NCBI GenBank assembly: GCA_030019255.1
Contig: JASEFK010000010.1
Location: 23,017 to 87,016 of the forward strand
Reading direction: 5' to 3'
Source of the DNA: Actinomycetota bacterium
GTDB taxonomy: Bacteria; Actinomycetota; Geothermincolia; Geothermincolales; RBG-13-55-18
DNA length: 64,000 bases
Within the stretch, counting starts at the first letter, position 1. Each line of letters begins with the position of its first letter. The translations under genes were made by a program, and so were the position numbers. The notes under the pieces were generated by a model, which worked only from the letters and a program-made list of their open reading frames with translations, was not told the origin of the DNA and made no database searches. This document shows, piece after piece, positions 9,990-17,966 of the stretch.

Positions 9990-10043
9990 CTCGGCACCTC
10001 CTCCTTCCATCCACTCCTTCATGCATTCACAACACCCTGTCCG

Positions 10044-12647
10044 TCAGCCTTCAACCAGCACGGAGTCTAAATCCTTGTACCTCGTGAAGGCGAAAATGGC
10101 GTTCATGAGCGCGTTTTTCGCCTTCAGAAAATCGGAGAAGCTGGATTGACGAAGCTGGTAATACCTTTCAAAGATTTCCTTTGACCGGCGCACAAAATCA
10201 TCTAGCTCCCTTCGATCCTCCTTGGCAATCTTGTTTGACAGCTGGGCCATGAACGCGGATATGGCCACATCAAAATCATGACCCCTCATCATGGCGTTAA
10301 GCGCGGCCATGACCGGCTTTGTCGCTTTGTGCTTGGTAAGGTTTTGCCAGAATTCCCCTTTCTCCTCGGGTTCCACGCAGAATCTGTTAATGTTTCTGGC
10401 GAAGAAAGCCGCGTCCCGCAGAAGTTCTCCCATGGTAATCTCTCCTCCTTTCAGAAGTGGACGGTCTGACCGCATTAGCGCTTGAAAGTAGAATTTCAGC
10501 TGTTCCTCAGTTAACAGAGGGCGATTGTTTTCATCCGTCTCAACGGCACGAGATATCGCCAGGCTAGGTTGGTTGGCAATGATGTCTGCGGCTATGCAAT
10601 ATTGATTCTTCTTTTCCCGAGGGAAGGTTTTGGACAGCAGCATAATCGAAACGGCGTCGAAAAAACTCTCCTTAGTGGAAATTCTTTGCTCGCCAAAGAG
10701 ACCGTACCTGAACTCCAAATCGTTAGTAAGGCAAACGTTGAAACCTATGAGCCGGAGAATGTCATAAAGGGCAGCGTAAACAGCGCGTTGATTCTTCACC
10801 GAGAATCCCTTGCCGGCGACTTGCCCGAGGTAACCGAAGAGGCCGAATGGCGTGTGCAGGAATTTAGTGGGCGTTTCAAGGTCCTTTTCGAGATCAGCTG
10901 CATTCTTGGTAAGCGGAAGCTTGAAATGCTCCGGAAGGGGGAGGTTAAAATTCTCGCTCAAGGGCATCATTTTACTCAAGGAGCGCGGGTTGTTAAGGCT
11001 TGAGTTTATCCTTTTGATGGCTTCCTCCAGGCGAGCACCCATTTCGAGATCCACCCTGGACGTTATCCACATAGTTATCGAATGGTTGTTTGGGCGCACC
11101 TCATTACGAATCAAGGCGATATCATATGCGCAGAGATGGCAAACGGCGCGGGGTTTCTTGGGATGAGCTTTGATGTAGGAAAAACACTGAATGGCTCCAG
11201 CTGGCGCTTCCGTACCTGGTTTCTGGGTGAAAGCCGAGCCGCACATCTCGCAAACGCCCTTATCCGGATCGGGATTCTTCTTATACCTCTTATAGGCCTG
11301 GAATCTTTCGGCTGCAATTTGCGCGAAATCAGCTTCCACCGGGAAGGAAACCAGGGTCGCAATCTCCTGCAGTCTTTTCTCCTTCTGAGAATCACCCCCG
11401 TTCACGTTTTCGGCAAGGGCAAGTAAAACACCAAAGAGTTCCTTCTGCTTCATCTTGCTAAGCGTCTTGTCGACATATGGAGATATCAACTGCTTCTGCT
11501 CCTTATCAAGTGCATCCAATACTTTTCCGGGTAAAAGCTGGGATAGGGTCAGATGGCCGAAAAGGGTGTTCAGCGATTCCAGGCGATTCAGCTTTCCGTT
11601 ATCCTGTTTAGGAAGCTCGATGCCCGTTTTCTTTTCCCACTCCCGGCCAGCCTTAGGTATGCCGCTCACCCCAGTCGTAAGGCCATGAACCACGTTCAGG
11701 GCCCACGGGTTCTCCCGGCCACCTGGTCCATACCCCAAAAGGCTCAATATTTCTGCGTAAAGCTTGAAAAAGGCCGGCGCCCTCAAGTCGGCTTTCGATA
11801 AATCCTCGAGAATCTGGTTGCTGTGCACGGTCAGATATGAATGGGGCATCTCGGCGCAGGCGCCGATGAGTAAGTTCTTCGTTCCGTAGTTGGGTTTAAT
11901 GTTCACCAAGCTATCCCTGCTTATCCTTTCGTAAGCACGCCTGGCGATGATTTCCTTGGTCGGATATTCGACGCCCCCAGCTTTGGCGACAATGGCCGCG
12001 TTCGGGAAAAGGACCAGCCGCCTGTAACCCAATTCCTCAAATGCCGCCAGCGCTTCAGAGGCGATGATCGAAGTCGAGGGTCCGGGTTCTCTCCCTACCT
12101 CGAAGTAGGTGAAATACAAAAGGGGGTGAGGGGAGCCGGGAATGAGAAACATGGTATTAAGGCGTTCCAGAGTGTCGGGGTCAATCTCTTCCATGGAGGC
12201 CAGCCAATCACTCACCCGAAGGAGCAGTACGCCGGAAGCGGAATAGGCGGTTGAGTTCCTTATCACATCCTCGTCGGTGACGCTGTGATGAGTAACGGCC
12301 ATATCGTAGGCTGCCTTTATCTCCTTCTTACTCGCCGGCCTCCGCAGGCCTCGCGCCTTCTCGATATAAGCCTCAATCTCATCATAAGCAGGTTTGTGTA
12401 CCACGCGAGAGGTGGAAACCGCCCCTCGGAGGACCTTTTGTGCTTGAGGTCGCATCTTTCCCAGGTCATGGGTAAGACAGGCCAGCTGGAGTGGATTCAC
12501 AAGGTCTTCCGGGAAAGCGGGCAGGAGCTCCAGGATGCGCATGCAAACCTTATAAACCGTATAATGGTGCACCCAGAGTTGTTCTCCGCTAGATTTGGCC
12601 AGGTAACCGACCTGAGGCTTGAGAAAGGCCCTGAGATTATCAATCAT
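10044..12647 (-). CDS. cas10d: Type I-D large subunit Cas10d (Csc3) with N-terminal HD nuclease
   Basis: The 867-residue protein starts with an HD domain: HHYTVYKVCMRI (about 27-38) and CLTHDLGK (about 56-63), with a further VTHHSV (about 93-98). In type I-D the HD nuclease that degrades target DNA sits in Cas10d rather than in Cas3. A zinc-ribbon-like set CEMC...CHLC (about 475-510) follows. The palm-like middle region lacks an obvious GGDD cyclase motif, as in known Cas10d proteins. The C-terminus is helical. The start has GGAGGTAGGCC directly upstream and overlaps cas3 by 8 nt. The length fits the family. Confidence 0.93.
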   Translation of the reverse strand: MIDNLRAFLKPQVGYLAKSSGEQLWVHHYTVYKVCMRILELLPAFPEDLVNPLQLACLTHDLGKMRPQAQKVLRGAVSTSRVVHKPAYDEIEAYIEKARGLRRPASKKEIKAAYDMAVTHHSVTDEDVIRNSTAYSASGVLLLRVSDWLASMEEIDPDTLERLNTMFLIPGSPHPLLYFTYFEVGREPGPSTSIIASEALAAFEELGYRRLVLFPNAAIVAKAGGVEYPTKEIIARRAYERISRDSLVNIKPNYGTKNLLIGACAEMPHSYLTVHSNQILEDLSKADLRAPAFFKLYAEILSLLGYGPGGRENPWALNVVHGLTTGVSGIPKAGREWEKKTGIELPKQDNGKLNRLESLNTLFGHLTLSQLLPGKVLDALDKEQKQLISPYVDKTLSKMKQKELFGVLLALAENVNGGDSQKEKRLQEIATLVSFPVEADFAQIAAERFQAYKRYKKNPDPDKGVCEMCGSAFTQKPGTEAPAGAIQCFSYIKAHPKKPRAVCHLCAYDIALIRNEVRPNNHSITMWITSRVDLEMGARLEEAIKRINSSLNNPRSLSKMMPLSENFNLPLPEHFKLPLTKNAADLEKDLETPTKFLHTPFGLFGYLGQVAGKGFSVKNQRAVYAALYDILRLIGFNVCLTNDLEFRYGLFGEQRISTKESFFDAVSIMLLSKTFPREKKNQYCIAADIIANQPSLAISRAVETDENNRPLLTEEQLKFYFQALMRSDRPLLKGGEITMGELLRDAAFFARNINRFCVEPEEKGEFWQNLTKHKATKPVMAALNAMMRGHDFDVAISAFMAQLSNKIAKEDRRELDDFVRRSKEIFERYYQLRQSSFSDFLKAKNALMNAIFAFTRYKDLDSVLVEG

Positions 12648-14265
12648 GGCCTACCTCCATCTGAAAATAGAAGGTCTCTCCGTTTTCCAATCGGATCACG
12701 CATTCATCCTCGGTGGATTCAAGGGAACTGATGGGGACATAATTTTTCCGAAACCCCCTGGCCCTCAGTATTCCCATCACTGGGAACAAGGATAGATGTA
12801 GCAATGTGTCATCTATCTCAGTTCTTCGGATACCCATTTCTTCTAGAATTTTTTGAAGCTCAAGTTTATCCGAAACGTAGTCGTCCCATTCCATTATCTC
12901 ATACATGGAAAAGATGCCCGGGCCGTAGAAATAGGGCTTTCCCTTCATGTCGATGAGTAAAAAGGAGGGCGCGTCCCCCCTGAAAAGCTCGCCGCTTATC
13001 CAGTCCGACCTGGGATCAGGCAGGTACTCCTTAAGGATATTTTCAAACGCAGAACGGGAAATCTCCACCTCCCGGGGCCTGTAAGGCTCAAAGCTGCGAT
13101 CGCTTAGAAGCAGAACTTGCCCCGGGCGCCTCCTTCCCACTCGACCCAGCCTCTGAATGGCGGTGGTCCAGCTGCTGCCCTCAAATACCAGGGAGGCGAA
13201 GTCCATGTCTATTCCCACCTCAACGGATGAAGTCCCCAGTACCACCGTATTGTGTGCAAGTTCGAGGTTATCCTTTCTCAACCCGTCATAGCGAGAGAAG
13301 CTAATGCTTGGGAATTCCTCCTTAAGCTCCGGTTCCACCTGCATCAGGCGGAAGATGGAATCGAATATCACCGCAGCGGGTTTAGGAAGGTCCTTTATGC
13401 ATGCTTTCAAGACATCGAGCATCACCTCATAGCTACGATAATTGGCTTCATGGATTTCGACCTCCAAGGGGTAATTGAACGTGCGTTTCCCGCAGCATCC
13501 CTCTTCTTGCTCCTGGAAACTGATCTCTACCTGCTCGCCCGGAAATTCAAACATCAAATCCTCGCGCATGAAGGGCGTGGCGGACATCAACACCACCTTA
13601 GAAACGAAACCTTTACCCAGTTTCTCGAGCAACTTGTAAAAGTTCTTCAAGTCGCAGTAGCAGTGGAATTCATCAAAAAATACGACGGATTTAGTTAGGT
13701 CTTCTTTCAAACGTTTACTGTGTTTATACTTGTCGGAATATACCAGCCACAGAACATCAGGCGTGGTTAAAACGATGCTCTTACCCGAAAGCATCGGAGT
13801 CAGACGGAATAACCGGTCTAGCAGTCCACCCCGAGGACCGGAGAAGCTTTCCTTGTTTATCCTCGCCAAGTCAAGAATCGACTGTGACGTATATTCGATA
13901 AGGGAAAAATCGTATCTTTTTCTCTTGTCAATCGTTTTCCTCGGCCAATGGTATACATCCGCACCTTCAGAGATCTTCCCAGCCTGGGCGTTAACCAGAA
14001 TGGTGGTTGGGAAGGTAGCGATTATCGGTCCTTCATAATATTCAAGGGCCTTTCGGATAACGGTCGTTTTTCCGACGCCAACGGGTGCTTCCACTTTGAT
14101 CATCCCTACACCGGGATCGAGTAGGGCCTCTATAAGCTGCTCCTGAAAGCGATGAAGGATTCCATACCTCGTCTGATATAGAGCGGCGTCTCTGCCCATT
14201 ACCTTCAGCACACTCCACCTCCCAGCCGGAATACGACTACTATTCCTGCCAGGAAATTGGCTCAT
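12640..14265 (-). CDS. cas3: Type I-D helicase Cas3' (no HD domain)
   Basis: A superfamily 2 helicase of about 541 residues. Walker A is APVGVGKTT. Motif II reads DEFH rather than the usual DEAH/DExH. Motif III is SATP and motif VI QRLGRVGRRRPGQ. There is no HD nuclease domain at either end, matching I-D loci where that activity resides in Cas10d. Cas3' is recruited to the R-loop and unwinds target DNA. The ATG at 14265 starts MSQFPGRN; the long frame opens further upstream at 14349, but those codons overlap the AT-rich promoter. AAAGGAGG lies unusually far (about 16 nt) upstream of the chosen start, so the start is uncertain. This is the first gene of the cas operon. Confidence 0.92.
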   Translation of the reverse strand: MSQFPGRNSSRIPAGRWSVLKVMGRDAALYQTRYGILHRFQEQLIEALLDPGVGMIKVEAPVGVGKTTVIRKALEYYEGPIIATFPTTILVNAQAGKISEGADVYHWPRKTIDKRKRYDFSLIEYTSQSILDLARINKESFSGPRGGLLDRLFRLTPMLSGKSIVLTTPDVLWLVYSDKYKHSKRLKEDLTKSVVFFDEFHCYCDLKNFYKLLEKLGKGFVSKVVLMSATPFMREDLMFEFPGEQVEISFQEQEEGCCGKRTFNYPLEVEIHEANYRSYEVMLDVLKACIKDLPKPAAVIFDSIFRLMQVEPELKEEFPSISFSRYDGLRKDNLELAHNTVVLGTSSVEVGIDMDFASLVFEGSSWTTAIQRLGRVGRRRPGQVLLLSDRSFEPYRPREVEISRSAFENILKEYLPDPRSDWISGELFRGDAPSFLLIDMKGKPYFYGPGIFSMYEIMEWDDYVSDKLELQKILEEMGIRRTEIDDTLLHLSLFPVMGILRARGFRKNYVPISSLESTEDECVIRLENGETFYFQMEVGHD

Positions 14266-14289
14266 GAGAAAGATATTTAATCCTCCTTT

Positions 14290-14313
14290 ATTATAGCTAA
14301 AATTATAGCTAAA
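14290..14313 (-). promoter_or_regulatory. Tandem TATAAT boxes, probable cas operon promoter
   Basis: Two perfect, abutting copies of TTTAGCTATAAT read on the minus strand (14302-14313, then 14290-14301). Each ends in a consensus -10 box, and AAAGGAGG follows a few bases downstream. No good -35 box was found at the normal distance. Use as the cas promoter is inferred from position. Confidence 0.55.
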
Positions 14314-14405
14314 TCTTTTAATCTTTTTCCGTATAGCCCTTAATAACAAGTTTTCTAACCCTAATCATGGTGACAAGAACAAGATTAACATTTTCCGATA
14401 CAGGT

Positions 14406-14510
14406 GTGGGCTTTGCGGGACGGCGGTTCCGGATGGGGACTTTTTTATTTCCGCCGACCTTCGCAAAGCCCGTAGCCCTTGTCGCCGGATGACTCCGGCC
14501 AACCCCACGA
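14406..14510. repeat. Hairpin-forming repeat element, right copy
   Basis: The second copy of the element at 3049-3150, same orientation. The outer stem GGGCTTTGCG (14408-14417) pairs perfectly with CGCAAAGCCC (14462-14471), and the inner GGCGG pairs with CCGCC. Compensated and uncompensated differences from the left copy show both have drifted while the hairpin remained. Confidence 0.75.
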
Positions 14511-14558
14511 ACCGTGGTTTCATGGTATAAACCCCCGTGAAGATCGTTGTCCTTGCAT

Positions 14559-14579
14559 GGGGACAGTTCTGTGTTCCCC
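14559..14579. repeat. REP-like palindrome GGGGACAGTTCTGTGTTCCCC
   Basis: An imperfect palindrome with GGGG and CCCC ends. It resembles the extragenic palindromes mobilised by REP-associated tyrosine transposases, although no such transposase is visible in the window. It lies in the 414-bp gap between cas3 and the TM2-domain gene, which otherwise holds only the hairpin repeat. Confidence 0.45.
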
Positions 14580-14763
14580 GAGGGGGGTTTTTCCAGGCAT
14601 GAGAGCGCTTTCTTGGCCCGCTCTCGGTGTGGGGATGCTCTTTCCCGGAGGGGAAATTCGGCACCCTGTCCGCGACCCGAACAAGGCACGCTCCTTCCCC
14701 ATTGCCTTCACGCTCCTTGCTTGTGCCCCGCTCATGCTCACCACCTTGGGCACCCTGGCCCGC

Positions 14764-15990
14764 TCAAGGCTGCACCACCTCGATGTATTTCGCCTCCACC
14801 CAGGGAAGGGTGATAGTCCAGCCCGCCACCGAGGTGTAGGTATAGGAGCCCTTGATCTCTCCCCACACCCGAATAATGGATTCCTCATAAGCGGGAACGG
14901 TGCCTGCATAGGTCACATATATGGTGTCGTCCCAGAGGCCCCACTGGTCTCTGGTGACATTCATGCGAATATCGGTCGTGCCCAGGCCTTCCATTATCTG
15001 GACCACCTGGCCGGTAGCGAAGTACTTCTGCCCCTTGTAGGCGTCCGGGTTCTTTTCGAGCATGCGGAACTCGATGGGCCGGCACTGCGCCTTGTAGGTG
15101 GCCTCGTCCAGCTGGTAGGTCAGGGAGCAGCTGGTCGAGCCCTTCCTGCCCTCCTTCTCGGCGGTAACGGTCAGGAAGTTGGTGCCCTCGTTCAGGGTCA
15201 AGGCAGCGGTGAACCTGCCATCCTCTCTCGCCTGGAGGTGGAGCGGAGCGTTGGCGCAGCCGAGCACCACGACGCTGGCCCCCGGTTCTGTGACCCCCTC
15301 CAGCGTGGCGTTGGGGGAGTTGAACGTAAGGCCGGAAGGGGTGGTGAGAGTGATGGTCAGTTTCTCCGCGACCTCCTTTACCGCCGCCGGAGCCTGCGTA
15401 CCTTCCTCACCCTCTTTTCCTTTATTTCCCGAGCCAAAAATGGAGGCAAGAAGGATTATAACTACCACTAACCCGGCAGTAGCGATCGCTATCATGCGCA
15501 CTCTGGGACTTGTCTTGAACCAGCGCTCCTTGATCTTGGTAAGCGGTGCCGCGGCCCCGCCCGGGAGTTGGGGAAGATTCGCTGGGCCTTCCGGTGAGGT
15601 GGGCACCTTTTCCGTATCCGATGACGCGGTGGGTTCTTCCACCGCGCCGTCCCGTGCTGAAAGCGTGGAAGCGCTTTCAGCAAAGGGAGGTCGAGACATG
15701 CCTCCCACGAAAACGGACGACCACCGGGCGGTAGGTGACCCCTCCGTTCCTCCCGGATTACCATACATGGCCCGGGCCATGCTCCTCTGGTAGACGAAGG
15801 AATTGTACTCCCTCACCATGGCCGGGATGCGGAAGAGGTCGGCGAGCCACATGATGCCGAAGTATCCCAGGGTCAGGGTGTAGACGGGTGAAAGTTTCGC
15901 AAGGTACCAGCGATGCCCCACCAGCGTGGGCCAAAGGAGGTAGGCCACCCATACCTTCCTCTCGCCAGGGACGGAAGCTTTGCGAGCCAT
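14764..15990 (-). CDS. TM2-domain membrane protein with extracytoplasmic Ig-like domain
   Basis: This 408-residue protein starts with a TM2-type module (about 10-60: VAYLLWPTLVGHRWYLAK, then LGYFGIMWLADLFRIPAMV). A Pro/Ser/Thr-rich linker (about 85-150) precedes a transmembrane helix (about 168-188). The C-terminal half looks extracytoplasmic: an Ig-like repeat (TPSGLTFNSPNATLEGVTEPGASV, shortened here to its core LTFNSPNATLEGVTEPGA) and a last domain rich in Tyr and Thr ending VEAKYIEVVQP. No enzymatic motif is seen. A decayed copy of its middle lies at 3229-3330, beyond the CRISPR array. Confidence 0.75.
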   Translation of the reverse strand: MARKASVPGERKVWVAYLLWPTLVGHRWYLAKLSPVYTLTLGYFGIMWLADLFRIPAMVREYNSFVYQRSMARAMYGNPGGTEGSPTARWSSVFVGGMSRPPFAESASTLSARDGAVEEPTASSDTEKVPTSPEGPANLPQLPGGAAAPLTKIKERWFKTSPRVRMIAIATAGLVVVIILLASIFGSGNKGKEGEEGTQAPAAVKEVAEKLTITLTTPSGLTFNSPNATLEGVTEPGASVVVLGCANAPLHLQAREDGRFTAALTLNEGTNFLTVTAEKEGRKGSTSCSLTYQLDEATYKAQCRPIEFRMLEKNPDAYKGQKYFATGQVVQIMEGLGTTDIRMNVTRDQWGLWDDTIYVTYAGTVPAYEESIIRVWGEIKGSYTYTSVAGWTITLPWVEAKYIEVVQP

Positions 15991-16451
15991 ATACCATCAC
16001 CCCCACCTTGTTTTTCCGGGACCGATCCCCGGGCAGGCCGTCACGAGCCTGAACCGCTGTCGAGGCCTCACCCCATCTCCGGAGGCAGGTTGCGGGCGTA
16101 GCACCCACGTCCACTGCCCAACCGGAGCGTGAGACGGAAGACTCGATCACGCAATTGCGCGGTTGTTCCCCCGCTCACCCTATGCCCGGGAATTAGCGGC
16201 TGTTTTCAATTATGGAGGGTAAGACTGCCAGCAGTGTGGCAGTTTGAAAAAGGAGTTTTTAGGTTTTTACGGGGGAGACTGCCAACTGTATGGCAGTCCC
16301 CTGGGCAACTTTAAGAAACGAGAGACCGTTGGCTTACAGGAAAGAAGCTCATTCAGCGGTAGGGGGTAGAGACCCTCGTAGATTACCTGTATGGGAGACA
16401 GTTGGCTCACGGGATGGAGGTCGTTCGGCCATGGCCGCATGCGGAGAGGGA
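15991..16451. other. Intergenic region with two hairpins sharing ACTGCCA
   Basis: No gene seen. Two perfect stem-loops share the same core: ACTGCCA/TGGCAGT at 16224-16243 and GACTGCCA/TGGCAGTC at 16277-16298, each with a 6-nt loop. They lie upstream of the TM2 gene (minus) and downstream of the WYL regulator (minus), so one may terminate the regulator transcript. The section 16168-16230 is the DNA duplicated at 3338-3400. Confidence 0.55.
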
Positions 16452-17408
16452 TCAGGAATACCTCTCCACGATTCCCCGGGCCCTTTCCAGGAGCATCTCC
16501 TTGAGCTCCGGGGGCTTGAGTACCTCCGCCTCGCCCCCGAAGGCCATGAGCCAGGAGCATATCTCGGTGAGGCCGCTCACCCGGAAGGAGAGCACGGCGC
16601 TCCCGTCCTCGCAGTCCCGGCAGCGCTGGCTGAAGTGCCAGATGCTCTCCTTGACGTACGGGGCCACCTGGGGGCTGAACCTCACCTCCACCTCGCAGGG
16701 CTCGCCGCGCAGCACCTGCCAGGCGTCACCCATGTACTCGCGGATGCTGAAGTCCTCGGGGGGCTGGAACCTCTCCTCCAGGAGCTCCGCCTCCAGGATG
16801 CGGTCCACCTTGAAGATCTTTATCTCCCCTCGCAGGTGGCAGTAACCCACCATGTACCAGGCGTTGCTCCGGAAAAGGAACCCGTAGGGGTCCACCTTGC
16901 GGTGGGTGACCTCGTCCCGGGAGAGGGAATGGTAGGAGATGGCCACCGAGCGGTCCTCCTCCACCCCCTTCTCCAGCGTGTCCAGGACGGGAAGGCGCCC
17001 GGCGTAGTTCACGGTGGGCTCCCAGGCGGGGGTGAAATGGACCGACTCGCGGATCACGGCCTCCCTTATGCCGGATGGGATGGCGGCGTAGATCTTCTCC
17101 ATGGCGCTCTCCACCCCCCGCTGGAAAGGGGTCCCCTTCTGGCGGGAGAGGAGCTCGGCGCCCATGGCCAGGGAGAGCATCTCCGTGAGGTCGAACCGCA
17201 CCGGGGGCAGGAAGAAATCCGGGGAGATACGGTAACCCTTCTGGTAATAGATGGGAATCCCCGCCAGCTTGAGGAGGCACACGTCCCGGTAGACCGTGCG
17301 CAGGGAGGTCTCGCAGCGCTCCGCCAGCTCCGCGGCCCCGATACCCGGTTTTCCCTCGATCAGGGTGAAGATCTTGAGCAGGCGCCACAGCTTGCTCGCC
17401 TTTTCCAT
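16452..17408 (-). CDS. WYL-domain transcriptional regulator
   Basis: About 318 residues from the ATG at 17408, which follows GAGGTGGGTAGC. Upstream in-frame codons belong to a neighbouring decayed gene. An N-terminal winged helix (LLKIFTLIEGKPGIGAAELA, then CETSLRTVYRDVCLL) leads into a WYL domain with KVDPYGFLFRSNAWYMVGYC and DRILEAELL, and a WCX-type C-terminus. WYL regulators bind nucleic-acid ligands and often control defence or DNA-damage genes. Lying 2 kb from the CRISPR-Cas operon and next to a broken toxin-antitoxin makes a defence role possible but unproven. Confidence 0.9.
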   Translation of the reverse strand: MEKASKLWRLLKIFTLIEGKPGIGAAELAERCETSLRTVYRDVCLLKLAGIPIYYQKGYRISPDFFLPPVRFDLTEMLSLAMGAELLSRQKGTPFQRGVESAMEKIYAAIPSGIREAVIRESVHFTPAWEPTVNYAGRLPVLDTLEKGVEEDRSVAISYHSLSRDEVTHRKVDPYGFLFRSNAWYMVGYCHLRGEIKIFKVDRILEAELLEERFQPPEDFSIREYMGDAWQVLRGEPCEVEVRFSPQVAPYVKESIWHFSQRCRDCEDGSAVLSFRVSGLTEICSWLMAFGGEAEVLKPPELKEMLLERARGIVERYS

Positions 17409-17409
17409 G

Positions 17410-17538
17410 CTACCCACCTCGAGAAATCGAGGAGAGGGCCGTGCCGGCCAGGTAGAACCACTCCGCATCCGGCAGCTCCCTAAAAGAGAGGATTATCTCC
17501 CTCTGAAGCGGTGTTATGGCGCCTTTGCTCTCGAGCAT
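17410..17538 (-). pseudogene. Truncated AbiEii-like nucleotidyltransferase toxin
   Basis: A 42-codon frame starts MLESKGAITPLQREIIL and continues FRELPDAEWFYLAGTALS. This matches the N-terminus of AbiEii/type IV toxin nucleotidyltransferases (TPLQ..., then a FYLxGGTAL helix). It stops right before the catalytic GG/DxD region, in SISRGG followed by a stop, exactly where the WYL regulator ribosome binding site begins. The remaining roughly 200 residues are absent. It overlaps the end of the antitoxin-like gene. Family assignment rests on a short stretch. Confidence 0.55.
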
Positions 17539-17740
17539 GGAAATACTCCTTCCAAAGGTTCGCGATCTCCTCCGGTAGGTCGAGCTGAGGGAGTAACCCC
17601 TCAAGCTCGTCCCAGTCCAGGGCCGCCACGTCCTCGGCACGTCCGCGGGTGAGAACCTGCCTGATATACCAGTTCCTCTGGAAAGGGTCATCCAGGTTCA
17701 ATTCCTTCGTGGACCACACGATGTATCTCTTCGGGCGCAC
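17480..17740 (-). CDS. AbiEi-like (DUF6922-type) antitoxin remnant
   Basis: About 86 residues from a GTG at 17740 (VRPKRYIVWSTKELNLDDP); an ATG at 17839 gives a 119-residue version with a less plausible basic N-terminus. The motif NWYIRQVLTRGRAEDVAALD and the closing LPEEIANLWKEYF are typical of the small protein encoded just upstream of AbiEii-like toxins, which would be its partner. That toxin is truncated here, so the antitoxin may be a relic or may have been co-opted. The start is uncertain. Confidence 0.6.
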   Translation of the reverse strand: MRPKRYIVWSTKELNLDDPFQRNWYIRQVLTRGRAEDVAALDWDELEGLLPQLDLPEEIANLWKEYFHAREQRRHNTASEGDNPLF

Positions 17741-17966
17741 CTCTGTTCCCTTGCTTCCCGGACCGGGTTCAAGTCGCTTCTTTTTTTCCTTCCTTAACCA
17801 GTATATACGGGGGAGGGCGGGGGGCCAATTTCCGCGCATGAAGGAGCCGCGCCGGATGACAGTCGAAAGCCCCGGAGGGCGGGCATGAAACCAGCCCCGG
17901 GACGACCGCCTCTCCCGCGGCGGCCGTACTCGAGGCTGGACGGCGCGGTCCTCCCGGCCGCTTTGC

